A stretch of 64,000 nt of DNA from Pleomorphomonas sp. GTDB lineage: Bacteria > Pseudomonadota > Alphaproteobacteria > Rhizobiales > Pleomorphomonadaceae. This document shows positions 35,188 to 43,555 of this stretch, one piece after another. The notes beneath the pieces were generated by a model. The model did not search any database, was not told where the DNA came from, and worked only from the letters and a program-made list of their open reading frames with translations. The position numbers and the translations under genes are program-made. The number at the start of each line of letters is the position of its first letter. Position 1 is the first letter of the stretch. Location of the stretch: NCBI GenBank assembly GCA_029976075.1, contig JARKNW010000029.1, positions 1-64,000 of the forward strand, written 5' to 3'.

Positions 35188-36024
35188 ATGAACGTTCGTA
35201 GTCTCATTGCGGCGTCCGCCTTGATTGCCGCACTGGCCGCTCCGGCCTCGGCCAAGGAGTGGAAGGAAGTCACCATCGCGTTGGAAGGCGCCTATGCGCC
35301 GTGGAATCTGACGGATGCCAACGGCAAGATCGTTGGCTTCGAGCCTGACCTCACAGAGTATCTTTGCGCCCATGCCAAGCTGAAGTGCACGCTGATTTCC
35401 CAGGATTGGGATGGAATGATCACCGCGCTCAACGCCGGCAAGTTCGACATCATCATGGATGCCTTGTCGATCACGCCGGAGCGCAAGGAAGTCATTGACT
35501 TCACGGTTCCCTATGCCGCGACGCCGGCCGTTTTCGCTGCGCCGAAGGATAGCGAACTCGCCAACCTCGCGGGCACAGGTTCGGTGGTCAAGCTTGCCAC
35601 GACCAAGGACGGTGCCGATGCCGTCGCGCCGCTCAAGAAGGCGCTGACTGGCAAGACCATCGGTATCCAGGCGTCGACCGTCTACGCCGGCTTCATCTAC
35701 GACAACTTCAAGGACGTCGCCGAGATCAAGGAGTACAAGACGTCGGCCGAGCGCGACCTCGATCTCTCCGCAGGCCGCATTGATGCAGGCTTCGATGACG
35801 CCACCTATTTTCTGGGTGCGTTCGCGAGTGCCGACAATGCCGGCCTTGCTTTCACCGGTCCTGAGATCACCGGTCCGATCTGGGGCGAAGGCGAAGGTCT
35901 CGGCGTTCGCAAGTCCGATCCGGAATTGAAGGCGCTGTTCGACGAGGCGATCAAGGCCGCCGTCGCCGACGGCACCGTGAAGAAGCTTTCGGAGAAGTGG
36001 CTCAAGGTCGACGTCACTCCCTGA
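35188..36024 (+). CDS. Periplasmic amino-acid-binding protein of the hut transporter (HisJ-like)
   Basis: A 278-residue substrate-binding protein (SBP family 3). A Sec signal peptide covers about residues 1-22 (LIAASALIAALAAPASA). The mature protein begins KEWKEVTIALEGAYAPWNLTDANGKIVGFEPDLTEYLCAHAKLKCTLISQDWDGMITALNAGKFDIIMDALSITPERKE, matching HisJ/ArgT proteins including the early cysteine pair (CAHAKLKC). AGAGGAG precedes ATG 35188. By context it binds histidine, or possibly urocanate or a related amino acid. A stem-loop follows before the permease gene. Confidence 0.92.
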   Translation: MNVRSLIAASALIAALAAPASAKEWKEVTIALEGAYAPWNLTDANGKIVGFEPDLTEYLCAHAKLKCTLISQDWDGMITALNAGKFDIIMDALSITPERKEVIDFTVPYAATPAVFAAPKDSELANLAGTGSVVKLATTKDGADAVAPLKKALTGKTIGIQASTVYAGFIYDNFKDVAEIKEYKTSAERDLDLSAGRIDAGFDDATYFLGAFASADNAGLAFTGPEITGPIWGEGEGLGVRKSDPELKALFDEAIKAAVADGTVKKLSEKWLKVDVTP

Positions 36025-36038
36025 TGTCTGACAGGATG

Positions 36039-36085
36039 CTCCCGGACTAGTGATGTGGGACACGATCCGCTAAACGGTCCGGGAG
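36039..36085 (+). repeat. Intercistronic stem-loop after the binding-protein gene
   Basis: CTCCCGGAC and GTCCGGGAG are perfect 9-bp complements separated by 29 bases. The structure lies between the binding protein and the first permease gene, where hairpins commonly protect the upstream message and keep the binding protein in excess. Confidence 0.6.
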
Positions 36086-36104
36086 TGCCCGACGGAGAGC
36101 CTTG

Positions 36105-36827
36105 ATGTCCTGGATTGACCTGATTGGCTTCGGCGAGCAAGGCCGCGGCGGGATACTCTTGTGGGCGATGTGCATGACACTCGCCGTCACCGCGGCGTCT
36201 TTGTGCGTTGGGGCGATGCTCGGAGCGATTATCGCAACGGCCAAGTTGTCGGTATCGCGCCCGGCGCGCTGGCTAGGGGATGCGTACACCACGGTCTTTC
36301 GCGGCGCCCCCGAGCTTCTCGTCATCTACCTCGTTTATTTCGGCGGCTCGCAGGCGGTGACCGCGATCGGGAAATGGCTCAATTATGAGGGTTTCCTTGG
36401 CTTGCCTTCGTTTTTGGCCGGCGCCATCGCGGTTGGTCTGATTTCCGGTGCCTATCAGGCCGAGGTTTATCGTGGCGCGTATCAGGCGGTGTCACGTGGC
36501 GAGATCGATGCCGCCCGCTCGATCGGCATGGGGACGCTGCTCCGCTTTCGCCGCATCCTTGTGCCGCAGATCTTGAGGTTTTCCTTGCCGGGCCTCGGCA
36601 ATGTCTGGCAGCTCAGCCTCAAGGACTCGACGCTGGTGTCGGTGACGGGACTTGCCGAACTGATGCGGACGTCGCAGATCGCGGCGGGCTCAACGAAACA
36701 GTATTTCCTGTTCTTCGTCGTGGGCGGCGCGCTCTATCTCGTTCTGACCACGCTGTCCGATCGCATCTTCAATTTCGCCGAACGGCGGGTGGCCCGAAGC
36801 TTCCGCAACAGTCTCGGCCGGCGCTAG
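36105..36827 (+). CDS. Histidine-type ABC transporter permease (HisQ-like)
   Basis: A 240-residue inner-membrane permease. Five hydrophobic segments, the FRGAPELLVIYLVYFGG stretch that follows the first helices in HisQ/OccQ proteins, and an EAA loop (EIDAARSIGMGTLLRFRRILVPQILR-type) are visible. ATG 36105 follows GGAGAG; the track starts at an in-frame TTG one codon earlier. It is the second gene of the transporter set, 13 bp before the next permease. Confidence 0.92.
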   Translation: MSWIDLIGFGEQGRGGILLWAMCMTLAVTAASLCVGAMLGAIIATAKLSVSRPARWLGDAYTTVFRGAPELLVIYLVYFGGSQAVTAIGKWLNYEGFLGLPSFLAGAIAVGLISGAYQAEVYRGAYQAVSRGEIDAARSIGMGTLLRFRRILVPQILRFSLPGLGNVWQLSLKDSTLVSVTGLAELMRTSQIAAGSTKQYFLFFVVGGALYLVLTTLSDRIFNFAERRVARSFRNSLGRR

Positions 36828-36840
36828 AAGGGAGGACGCC

Positions 36841-37578
36841 ATGGATTTCGATGTCGCCTTCCTATGGTCGACCTTTGTCAAGCTGGTCAGCGCGGTGCCG
36901 ATGACGCTGGGGTTGTTCGCGGCCTCGGTCAGCCTTGGCGCGGTGTTCGCGCTTGGCATCACCTATTGCCGGGTGTCCGGCGGGCTTGTGGCGTCAGCCT
37001 TTGCGCGCGCCTACGTCTTCGTGTTCCGCGGTTCGCCGCTGCTCATTCAGATGTTCCTCATCTACTATGGTCTCGGACAGTTCCCGGCGGTCCGCCATAG
37101 CCTGTTCTGGCCGGTGTTGCGCGACCCCTTCTCCTGCGCCGTGCTGGCGCTCGCTCTGTGTACCGCCGGCTATCAGGCGGAAATCATGCGCGGCGGCTTG
37201 CAGGCGGTTCCCGCGCGCGAGATCGAGGCGGGTCGGGCGGCCGGCATGTCGGGCCTGCTGCTGTTCCGGCGGATCATCGGCCCGATCGCCATCCGGCAGG
37301 CGCTGCCGGCCTACTCAACCGAGGTCATCCTGATGGTGAAATCGACGGCGCTCGCCAGCCTCGTCACCGTCTGGGAGGTGACCGGTACGGCGCAGCGACT
37401 GATTTCACAGACTTATCGCACCATGGAGGTGTTCCTGGTCGCGACGCTGATCTATCTTCTGATCAATTTTATCATTGTCCGCCTGATGGCCCTCGTCGAA
37501 TACCGTCTGTCGCCGCACCTCAGGGAGCGGCCGGTTGTGGCGAGTGGCAGTGGACGCCAGGGAGAGGTTCATGGCTGA
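36841..37578 (+). CDS. Histidine-type ABC transporter permease (HisM-like)
   Basis: A 245-residue inner-membrane permease pairing with the preceding gene. It shows [20 protein letters not shown] near residue 62 and an EAA loop ([27 protein letters not shown]-type) near 125, followed by [21 protein letters not shown], conserved in HisM/OccM. GGGAGG precedes ATG 36841. Its last 8 bases overlap the ATPase gene. Confidence 0.92.
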   Translation: MDFDVAFLWSTFVKLVSAVPMTLGLFAASVSLGAVFALGITYCRVSGGLVASAFARAYVFVFRGSPLLIQMFLIYYGLGQFPAVRHSLFWPVLRDPFSCAVLALALCTAGYQAEIMRGGLQAVPAREIEAGRAAGMSGLLLFRRIIGPIAIRQALPAYSTEVILMVKSTALASLVTVWEVTGTAQRLISQTYRTMEVFLVATLIYLLINFIIVRLMALVEYRLSPHLRERPVVASGSGRQGEVHG

Positions 37579-38350
37579 CGCCCCGGTACCGGCAATTTCG
37601 GTCCGCAACATCCACAAGTCCTTCGGTCAGCACGAGGTGCTGCGTGGCATCTCGCTCGACGCCCAAGACGGCGACGTGATCTCCATTCTCGGAGCGTCCG
37701 GTTCCGGCAAAAGCACCTTTCTTCGCTGCATCAATCTCCTTGAGACGCCGGATGAGGGCGAGATCACGGTGGCCGGCGAAGCCATCGCCATGAAGCGCAA
37801 CCGGGCTGGTTCCCTGGTGCCGGCCGACCGCAAGCAGGTCGACCGCATTCGCTCGGAACTTGCCATGGTGTTCCAGAGCTTCAATCTCTGGTCCCACATG
37901 ACGGTGCTGCAGAACCTCATCGAAGGGCCCGTGCACGTCCTGAAGCGACCGAAGGCGGAGTGCATCGAGGAGGCCGAAGCGCTGCTCGAAAAGGTCGGCC
38001 TTGCCGAGCGGCGCAACTACTATCCGGCCCATCTGTCCGGCGGTCAGCAGCAACGTGCCGCCATCGCGCGGGCGTTGGCTATGCAGCCGAAGGCGCTGCT
38101 GTTCGACGAGCCGACTTCGGCGCTTGATCCGGAGCTGGTGGGCGAGGTTCTCAAGGTCATGCGGTCGCTCGCCGAAGAAGGGCGGACGATGCTGGTGGTC
38201 ACTCACGAGATGGCCTTCGCGCGCAACGTCTCGGACCGTGTGATGTTCTTGCACGAAGGTGTCGTTGAGGCCGATGGAGCCCCGGAGGACATCTTCACCA
38301 ACTCCGACTCCGAGCGCTTCCGCCAGTTCATCGGCAACTTCCAAGCCTGA
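37571..38350 (+). CDS. Histidine-type ABC transporter ATP-binding protein (HisP-like)
   Basis: A 259-residue cytoplasmic ATPase. Walker [10 protein letters not shown], the Q-loop region [19 protein letters not shown], signature [16 protein letters not shown], Walker [15 protein letters not shown], and the H-loop [10 protein letters not shown] are all intact. The FAF-like insertion before the Q-loop ([26 protein letters not shown]) is typical of HisP/OccP. ATG 37571, with GGGAGAGG upstream, overlaps the permease gene. The hutH-like gene starts 7 bp after its stop, linking transport to the lyase gene. Confidence 0.94.
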   Translation: MADAPVPAISVRNIHKSFGQHEVLRGISLDAQDGDVISILGASGSGKSTFLRCINLLETPDEGEITVAGEAIAMKRNRAGSLVPADRKQVDRIRSELAMVFQSFNLWSHMTVLQNLIEGPVHVLKRPKAECIEEAEALLEKVGLAERRNYYPAHLSGGQQQRAAIARALAMQPKALLFDEPTSALDPELVGEVLKVMRSLAEEGRTMLVVTHEMAFARNVSDRVMFLHEGVVEADGAPEDIFTNSDSERFRQFIGNFQA

Positions 38351-38357
38351 GGGCGGC

Positions 38358-39854
38358 ATGGCTGAGGACACCAAGACAGACATCGTCGTCGATACCCATC
38401 TCGGCTGGCGCGATGTCGCCGCCGTTGCCGAAGGTGCCCGCCTCAGTCTTTCGGGTGCATCCAAGCGACGCATCGCCGACGCCCGCGCGGTGGTCGAAAC
38501 CATCGTCGATCGCGGTATTCGCGCCTATGGCGTCAACACCGGCGTCGGTGCCCTCTGTGACGTGGTGGTGGATCGACCGCTGCAGCGACAGCTGTCGCAC
38601 AACATCCTGATGAGTCATGCCACCGGTATCGGGGCGCCACTCGGCGTTGTCGAAACGCGGGCGATCATGGCGGCGGCGGTCAGCAACTATGCGCTCGGCC
38701 ATTCTGGCGTCAGGCTGGAGGTGGTCGATGCGCTGGTTCGCTTGCTCAATGCGGATGTGACGCCGATCGTGCCGGCCAAGGGGTCGGTGGGCTATCTCAG
38801 CCATATGGCGCACATCGCCCTGGTGTTGATTGGCGCCGGCCGGGCCAGGGTCGGCGACAAAACGGTCACAGGCGGCGAAGCGCTGACGGCGGCAGGTCTC
38901 GCTCCGCTCGAGCTCGGCGCCAAGGAGGGGTTGTCGCTGGTCAACGGCGTTCCCTGTGCCTCCGGGTTGGCATCCCTGGCGTTGAAACGATCGGAGCGGG
39001 TGCTCGATTGGGCCGATGCCATTGCGGCGCTGACCATCGAGGCGCTGATGGGAAACCCGGCGGCCTTCGATCCGATCGCTTTGTCACTTCGGGTTTCTCC
39101 CTCTCTGCAGATCGTCGGCGCGGCGTTGCGCGATCGGCTTGCCGGCAGCGGCATCATTGCCGCCGGTACCGGTCGCAAGACGCAGGATGCCCTGTCGCTA
39201 CGTGCCGTGCCACATGTGCACGGAGCAGCGCGCGATGCCTTTGACGTCGCAGCCGGTGTCGTGTCGAACGAGCTGGCGTCGGTGTCGGACAATCCGGCGA
39301 TTGTCGGCACGCCCGATATGCCCGGCGTGCATTCCGAGGCGCACGCGGTTGGCGCTGCCATGGGGCTTGCACTCGATCACTTGGCGATTGCGCTTGCCGA
39401 GGTGGCGGCGATGGCGGAACGGCGGGTCGACCGGTTGGTCAATCCTCTAGTCAGCGGGCTGCCCGCCTTTCTTGCCGCCGACAGCGGCGTCAACTCTGGC
39501 TTCATGATCGCCCAATATGCCGCCGTGTCGCTGGTCAACGAAAACCGGCGTCTGTCGCTTCCGGCGAGCCTTGACGGCGGCATAACCTCGGCGCTGCAAG
39601 AAGATCACCTAAGCCATGCAACGCCCGCTTCGCTGAAGGCGCTTGCGGTGATCGAAAACGCAGAAGCCATTCTTGGCATCGAGTTGCTTGCCGCGGCCCA
39701 GGCGCATGAGTTCCGGCACGATGGGCGAGCTGCGGGAACGGACCGCCTTTATCGTCAGTTGCGCCATGTTGTCTCGGTTTACACCGATGATCGCCCCCTG
39801 GCCGACGACATGGCGCTGGCGGCCGATCTCATCAGGACGGAACTGCCTGCGTAG
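38358..39854 (+). CDS. Histidine ammonia-lyase family protein lacking the MIO-forming Ala-Ser-Gly triad
   Basis: A 498-residue member of the HAL/PAL aromatic ammonia-lyase family, in the position expected for HutH (7 bp after the transporter ATPase, GAGGGC ribosome site). Kept family features are AYGVNTGVGAL (Tyr57), LSHNILMSHATG (His87), KEGLSLVNGV (the Asn) and NSGFMIAQYAAVSLVNENR. The electrophile motif is not there: canonical GSVG-ASGDLAPLAHM reads GSVG-YLSHMAHI (residues 142-152), exactly three residues shorter, so no MIO can form by the known route. The QDPYSLR tyrosine is Leu (QDALSLR), and the SGGNFHG segment is GVHSEAH. It may be a non-lyase paralogue, an enzyme with another mechanism or a partner subunit. 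Family membership is secure; lyase activity is doubtful. Confidence 0.9.
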   Translation: MAEDTKTDIVVDTHLGWRDVAAVAEGARLSLSGASKRRIADARAVVETIVDRGIRAYGVNTGVGALCDVVVDRPLQRQLSHNILMSHATGIGAPLGVVETRAIMAAAVSNYALGHSGVRLEVVDALVRLLNADVTPIVPAKGSVGYLSHMAHIALVLIGAGRARVGDKTVTGGEALTAAGLAPLELGAKEGLSLVNGVPCASGLASLALKRSERVLDWADAIAALTIEALMGNPAAFDPIALSLRVSPSLQIVGAALRDRLAGSGIIAAGTGRKTQDALSLRAVPHVHGAARDAFDVAAGVVSNELASVSDNPAIVGTPDMPGVHSEAHAVGAAMGLALDHLAIALAEVAAMAERRVDRLVNPLVSGLPAFLAADSGVNSGFMIAQYAAVSLVNENRRLSLPASLDGGITSALQEDHLSHATPASLKALAVIENAEAILGIELLAAAQAHEFRHDGRAAGTDRLYRQLRHVVSVYTDDRPLADDMALAADLIRTELPA

Positions 39855-39864
39855 AGGGTGTTCA

Positions 39865-39887
39865 AGCCCAGTATGCTCGTTTGGGCT
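39865..39887 (+). terminator. Weak hairpin after the hutH-like gene
   Basis: AGCCCA pairs with TGGGCT around an 11-base loop, about 10 bp after the stop. There is no T-run directly after it, so it is only a candidate terminator of the hutF operon. Confidence 0.4.
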
Positions 39888-40172
39888 GCTTGAGTCCTAG
39901 ATTAGAAAAACTATATAACATGCTGAAATATATACAATTAACGTCATTCTTAATGTGTTGAATCTGGTTGGCTTCGCATCTCTTCAAGCGAAGAATCATG
40001 TGTATTCGGAATGTGAGTCAACCTGCTTCATGTTGTGAATCATGTTGCGTGGGCAGGAAAGCGCGTCTGAGTATAAATGCGAATGACTCGCAAAAACACT
40101 GGCGGCGCTATTGACAGGTCCGCCTTAAATGTTGAAAGCAATAGTCACCTTATTTGTCGGCAGGAGACAGGG
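39888..40172 (+). promoter_or_regulatory. AT-rich upstream region of the iron-uptake operon
   Basis: No gene is supported here. The part from 39900 to 39960 is clearly AT-rich (attagaaaaactatataaca) and probably contains the efeU promoter. Iron control by Irr, RirA or Fur would be expected in this group, but I found no sequence that I can call an ICE, IRO or Fur box with confidence. Confidence 0.4.
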
Positions 40173-41018
40173 GTGCTTGCGCCATTTCTCATCATGCTAC
40201 GCGAGGGCATAGAAGCCGCGCTGGTGACCGGAATCATTGCGAGTTATCTCAGACAGACCGGGCGCGGCGCCTTTCTGCCAGTTGTCTGGGTCGGGGTCCT
40301 TCTTGCTGTCGCCCTGTCGCTGTTCGCCGGTGCAGCCCTTCAGATGATGGCTGCCGAGTTCCCCCAGAAGGCGCAGGAGCTGTTCGAAGCCATTGTCGGT
40401 TTCGTGGCAGTGGTCGTGCTGGTCAGCATGGTTTTCTGGATGCGTCGCGCCGCTCGCTCCATCAAGGGTGAACTTCATGGCGCGATCGAGACTGCCATGC
40501 GCGCACCGAACGGCGCCACCTGGGCGTTGATCGGCATGACCTTCTTCGCCGTCGGGCGCGAGGGGCTCGAGTCCGTTTTCTTTCTGCTCGCCGTATTCCA
40601 GCAGAGTCCGGGCGGCGCCGCGCCGGTCGGTGCTCTTCTCGGCCTGCTGGTGGCGGTTGCTCTCGGCTACGCGCTCTATCGCGGCGGCATCAGTCTCGAT
40701 CTCAGGCGCTTCTTCCGCTGGACCGGTGTTTTCATTCTCGTCGTGGCGGCCGGGCTTGCCGCTGCCAGCTTGCGGAGCCTGCATGAAGCGGGGGTGTGGA
40801 ACCTCCTGCAGGCGCACGTCTACGATCTGTCCGGCACGCTGCCGGTGTCGAGTGTGCTCGGCACCATTCTTTCCGGCGTGTTCAACTATCAGGAAGCGCC
40901 GACCCTCGGCGAGGTTGGACTTTATGTCGTTTTCCTCGTGGTGACGCTGACGCTGTTCCTGAAGCCCGAGCGGCCGGCTTTTTTCAGGCCGGCGGTCACC
41001 GGGAGTGAAAAGGGGTAA
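40173..41018 (+). CDS. efeU: FTR1-family ferrous-iron permease
   Basis: A 281-residue inner-membrane iron permease. GTG 40173 with AGGAG upstream is chosen; it gives the normal EfeU length and N-terminus VLAPFLIMLREGIEAALVTGIIASYL, whereas the track adds 32 residues. The two iron-binding RExxE motifs are REGIE near residue 11 and REGLE near 130 (FFAVGREGLESVFF). Seven hydrophobic segments are visible. It imports iron delivered by EfeO/EfeB. First gene of a four-gene operon; the next gene begins 2 bp after its stop. Confidence 0.94.
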   Translation: MLAPFLIMLREGIEAALVTGIIASYLRQTGRGAFLPVVWVGVLLAVALSLFAGAALQMMAAEFPQKAQELFEAIVGFVAVVVLVSMVFWMRRAARSIKGELHGAIETAMRAPNGATWALIGMTFFAVGREGLESVFFLLAVFQQSPGGAAPVGALLGLLVAVALGYALYRGGISLDLRRFFRWTGVFILVVAAGLAAASLRSLHEAGVWNLLQAHVYDLSGTLPVSSVLGTILSGVFNYQEAPTLGEVGLYVVFLVVTLTLFLKPERPAFFRPAVTGSEKG

Positions 41019-41020
41019 GG

Positions 41021-42211
41021 ATGTCTTCGCCTGATCCGCAACGCGTCGGCGTCCCGTCGTCGCGAATGATAGCTATTGCCCTCGTCGGGGCGGGTGCGCT
41101 GGTGCTGGCCGGCGGTGGGGCTTTCTATTTTGCCTCTCAGAAGGTTTCGCGGCCGGTCGACGCAGGCACCATTTCCGTTCGCGTCGGCGACAAGAGCTGC
41201 GAGCCGATGGACCTGACCGTGCCGGCCGGTCGCAGCGTCTTCGAAATCGAGAACGCATCGAACCGCCCGATCGAGTGGGAAATTCTCGACGGTGTGATGG
41301 TCGTCGAGGAGCGCGAGAACATTGCCCCTGGTTTCGAGGCCCAACTTACCGTGCGCCTCAAGCCCGGCGTCTATGACATCACTTGCGGTCTCCTGTCCAA
41401 TCCGCGCGGCAAGCTGACCGTGACCGCATCTGCCCATTCGGAGGCCGAGCGAGCGAAGCCGCCGCTCAAGGCATTCATTGGTCCGCTGTCCGAATACAAG
41501 GTCTACCTAGCTCTGCAGTCGGGCCAGATGAGCCAGACGACAAAGGTACTTGCGAGCGCCGTTGAGTCCGGCGACATCGCCGAGGCGAAGGCTGCTTATG
41601 CAGCCGCCCGCGTTGCCTATCGGCATGTGGAATCGGTCAGCGGTCGTATCGCCGACATCGAGAATGCCATCGACCCAATCGCCGCCTATCTGGCCGGTCG
41701 CGAGCAAGACCATGCTTTCACTGGTTTTCACCGCATCGAACTCGGTCTCTTCAGGGAGAACTCCACGGCGGGCCTGAAGCCGATCGCCGACAAGCTGGCA
41801 CTGGATGCGGCGGTACTACGGGACCGTCTCAAAACGGTGAAGTTCGAACCTGGCGATCTTGCGGGCAGTGCAGCGCGTGAGGCGCGACGGCTCGCCGAGG
41901 GACCTGTCGTTTCCGGCGACAGCCTTTATGCCGGCGATGACCTCAGCGAGTTTGCCGCTGCCGTAGACGGGCTTGAGAAGCCGGTGTCGCTGCTTCTGCC
42001 GCTCACTGGCGAGGCATCGCCGGACACACTAAGGGCCGTCAACGATGCCTTCGCGGCGGCGAGAGCCGAAATCGACAAGCTTGCCGGACCAGGCGCCGCG
42101 CCTGTCACCTATTCCGAAGTACCGCCGGATGCCCGCAAGGTGCTCTCGGCCACGTTTGTCGCGCTCGCCGAAGCTATCGACCGGATCAATCCGTCGCTTG
42201 GGTTGGAGTAA
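41021..42211 (+). CDS. efeO: Iron-uptake protein EfeO (cupredoxin plus imelysin domains)
   Basis: A 396-residue periplasmic, membrane-tethered EfeO. One hydrophobic segment (IAIALVGAGALVLAGGGAFYFA, about 17-39) anchors or exports it. A cupredoxin-like domain (about 48-137) has paired cysteines in GDKSCEPMDL and YDITCGLL with an acidic residue between them. The imelysin (M75) domain (about 150-390) carries the HxxE metal motif in GFHRIELGLFRENS. It is thought to bind or oxidise Fe(II) and pass it to EfeU. It lies between efeU and efeB with 2- and 5-bp gaps. Confidence 0.93.
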   Translation: MSSPDPQRVGVPSSRMIAIALVGAGALVLAGGGAFYFASQKVSRPVDAGTISVRVGDKSCEPMDLTVPAGRSVFEIENASNRPIEWEILDGVMVVEERENIAPGFEAQLTVRLKPGVYDITCGLLSNPRGKLTVTASAHSEAERAKPPLKAFIGPLSEYKVYLALQSGQMSQTTKVLASAVESGDIAEAKAAYAAARVAYRHVESVSGRIADIENAIDPIAAYLAGREQDHAFTGFHRIELGLFRENSTAGLKPIADKLALDAAVLRDRLKTVKFEPGDLAGSAAREARRLAEGPVVSGDSLYAGDDLSEFAAAVDGLEKPVSLLLPLTGEASPDTLRAVNDAFAAARAEIDKLAGPGAAPVTYSEVPPDARKVLSATFVALAEAIDRINPSLGLE

Positions 42212-42216
42212 CAAGA

Positions 42217-43524
42217 ATGCTCGATCCGAAGGACCTCCACCGCGCTCCTCTTTCGCTCGATCGCCGCCGGTTGCTGAAGGGGCTGGGTGCCACGGCACTT
42301 GGCGGTTCGCTGGCAGGTGTCGCCCATGCCGAAACCGCACATCATTCCGTTGCCGATGCGCCGGTGGCCAATGCTGCGAGCCAGCTTGACAGCGTTCCCT
42401 ATCTAGGAGTCCACCAGGCCGGCATCGTCAATGCACGACCGGCTAACGGCATGGTGGCGAGCTTCGATGTCCTGGCCAAAGATGCCGAAGAGCTCGAGGC
42501 GCTGTTTCGGACATTGACGACACGCATCGCCTTTCTGACGGTCGGTGGACCTGTACCGGTCCTCGATCCCAAGTTGCCGCCTGCCGATTCCGGCTTGCTG
42601 GGGCCAATGGTGCGGCCCGACAATCTGACAGTCACCGTTTCACTCGGTGCCTCATTGTTCGACGATCGGCCCTGGCTGGTTCCGCTGAAGCCGAAACACC
42701 TGAAGCGGATGATGCGCTTTCCGAACGATGCGCTCGACGCAGAGTTTTGCCATGGCGACCTGTCCATACAGATATGCGCCAACACGCAGGACACGACCAT
42801 TCATGCCCTTCGGGACATCATCAAGGCATCGAGCCGCCAGATGATCCTGAAATGGAAGCAGGAGGGCAACGTGCCGGTCATCACGCCAGGACCGGACGGC
42901 CGCGTCGAGAGCGCCCGCAACTTCCTCGGCTTCCGCGATGGAACCGCCAATCCCAACTCGTCGGATGCGATGGAGATGGATCGCGTGGTCTGGGTCGGGC
43001 CGGAGGGTGGCGAACCTGACTGGGCAACGGGTGGCAGCTACCAGGTGGTCCGCATTATCAGGAACTTCGTCGAACGCTGGGATCGCACGCCGTTTGGAGA
43101 GCAGGAACGCATCATCGGGCGAACCAAGATTTCCGGTGCGCCACTCGATCGCCGGGACGGCAGCGAGTTCGACAACCCGGACTTTGCAGCCGATCCCGAG
43201 GGCAAAGCGACGCCCATGGATGCCCACATCCGCCTCGCCAATGCTCGCGACGAAGCCGCCAAGGCGCACATCATTCTGCGGCGACCCTTCAACTATTCGA
43301 ATGGCGTCACCCGCTCCGGCCAGCTCGATCAGGGCTTGTTGTTCATCTGCTATCAGGCCGATCTCGAGCGAGGGTTTGTCGCCGTCCAGCGCAAGCTCAA
43401 CGGCGAGCCGCTCGAAGAATACATCAAGCCGATCGGTGGCGGCTTCTTCTACACGCTTCCTGGAATTCGCGGCGCTTCCGATTACGTCGGCAGCTCGTTG
43501 ATCGCCGCCGTGCGCGGCGCCTGA
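42217..43524 (+). CDS. efeB: Deferrochelatase/DyP-type heme peroxidase EfeB
   Basis: A 435-residue Tat-exported heme peroxidase. The twin-arginine signal is DRRRLLKGLGATALGGSLAG (residues 12-31) with cleavage near AHA. DyP-family features are the GFRDGTANP motif, which carries the distal aspartate (GxxDG), a conserved proximal-histidine region, DRRDGSEFDNP, DAHIRLANARDEAAKAHIILRRPFNYSNG and LLFICYQADLERGFVAVQRKLNGEPLEEYIKPIGGGFFYTLPG. It acts in the periplasm with EfeO and EfeU in iron acquisition, and may release iron from heme. The start at 42217 gives the normal length. Confidence 0.95.
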   Translation: MLDPKDLHRAPLSLDRRRLLKGLGATALGGSLAGVAHAETAHHSVADAPVANAASQLDSVPYLGVHQAGIVNARPANGMVASFDVLAKDAEELEALFRTLTTRIAFLTVGGPVPVLDPKLPPADSGLLGPMVRPDNLTVTVSLGASLFDDRPWLVPLKPKHLKRMMRFPNDALDAEFCHGDLSIQICANTQDTTIHALRDIIKASSRQMILKWKQEGNVPVITPGPDGRVESARNFLGFRDGTANPNSSDAMEMDRVVWVGPEGGEPDWATGGSYQVVRIIRNFVERWDRTPFGEQERIIGRTKISGAPLDRRDGSEFDNPDFAADPEGKATPMDAHIRLANARDEAAKAHIILRRPFNYSNGVTRSGQLDQGLLFICYQADLERGFVAVQRKLNGEPLEEYIKPIGGGFFYTLPGIRGASDYVGSSLIAAVRGA

Positions 43525-43555
43525 CCTTCCTCCATTTCATCAAGGAGACCGAAAC

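Noticed and set aside
39888-40172. Irr, RirA or Fur box before efeU
   Set aside because: AT-rich words such as attagaaaaac are present, but no dyad is close enough to a known iron-box consensus to claim.
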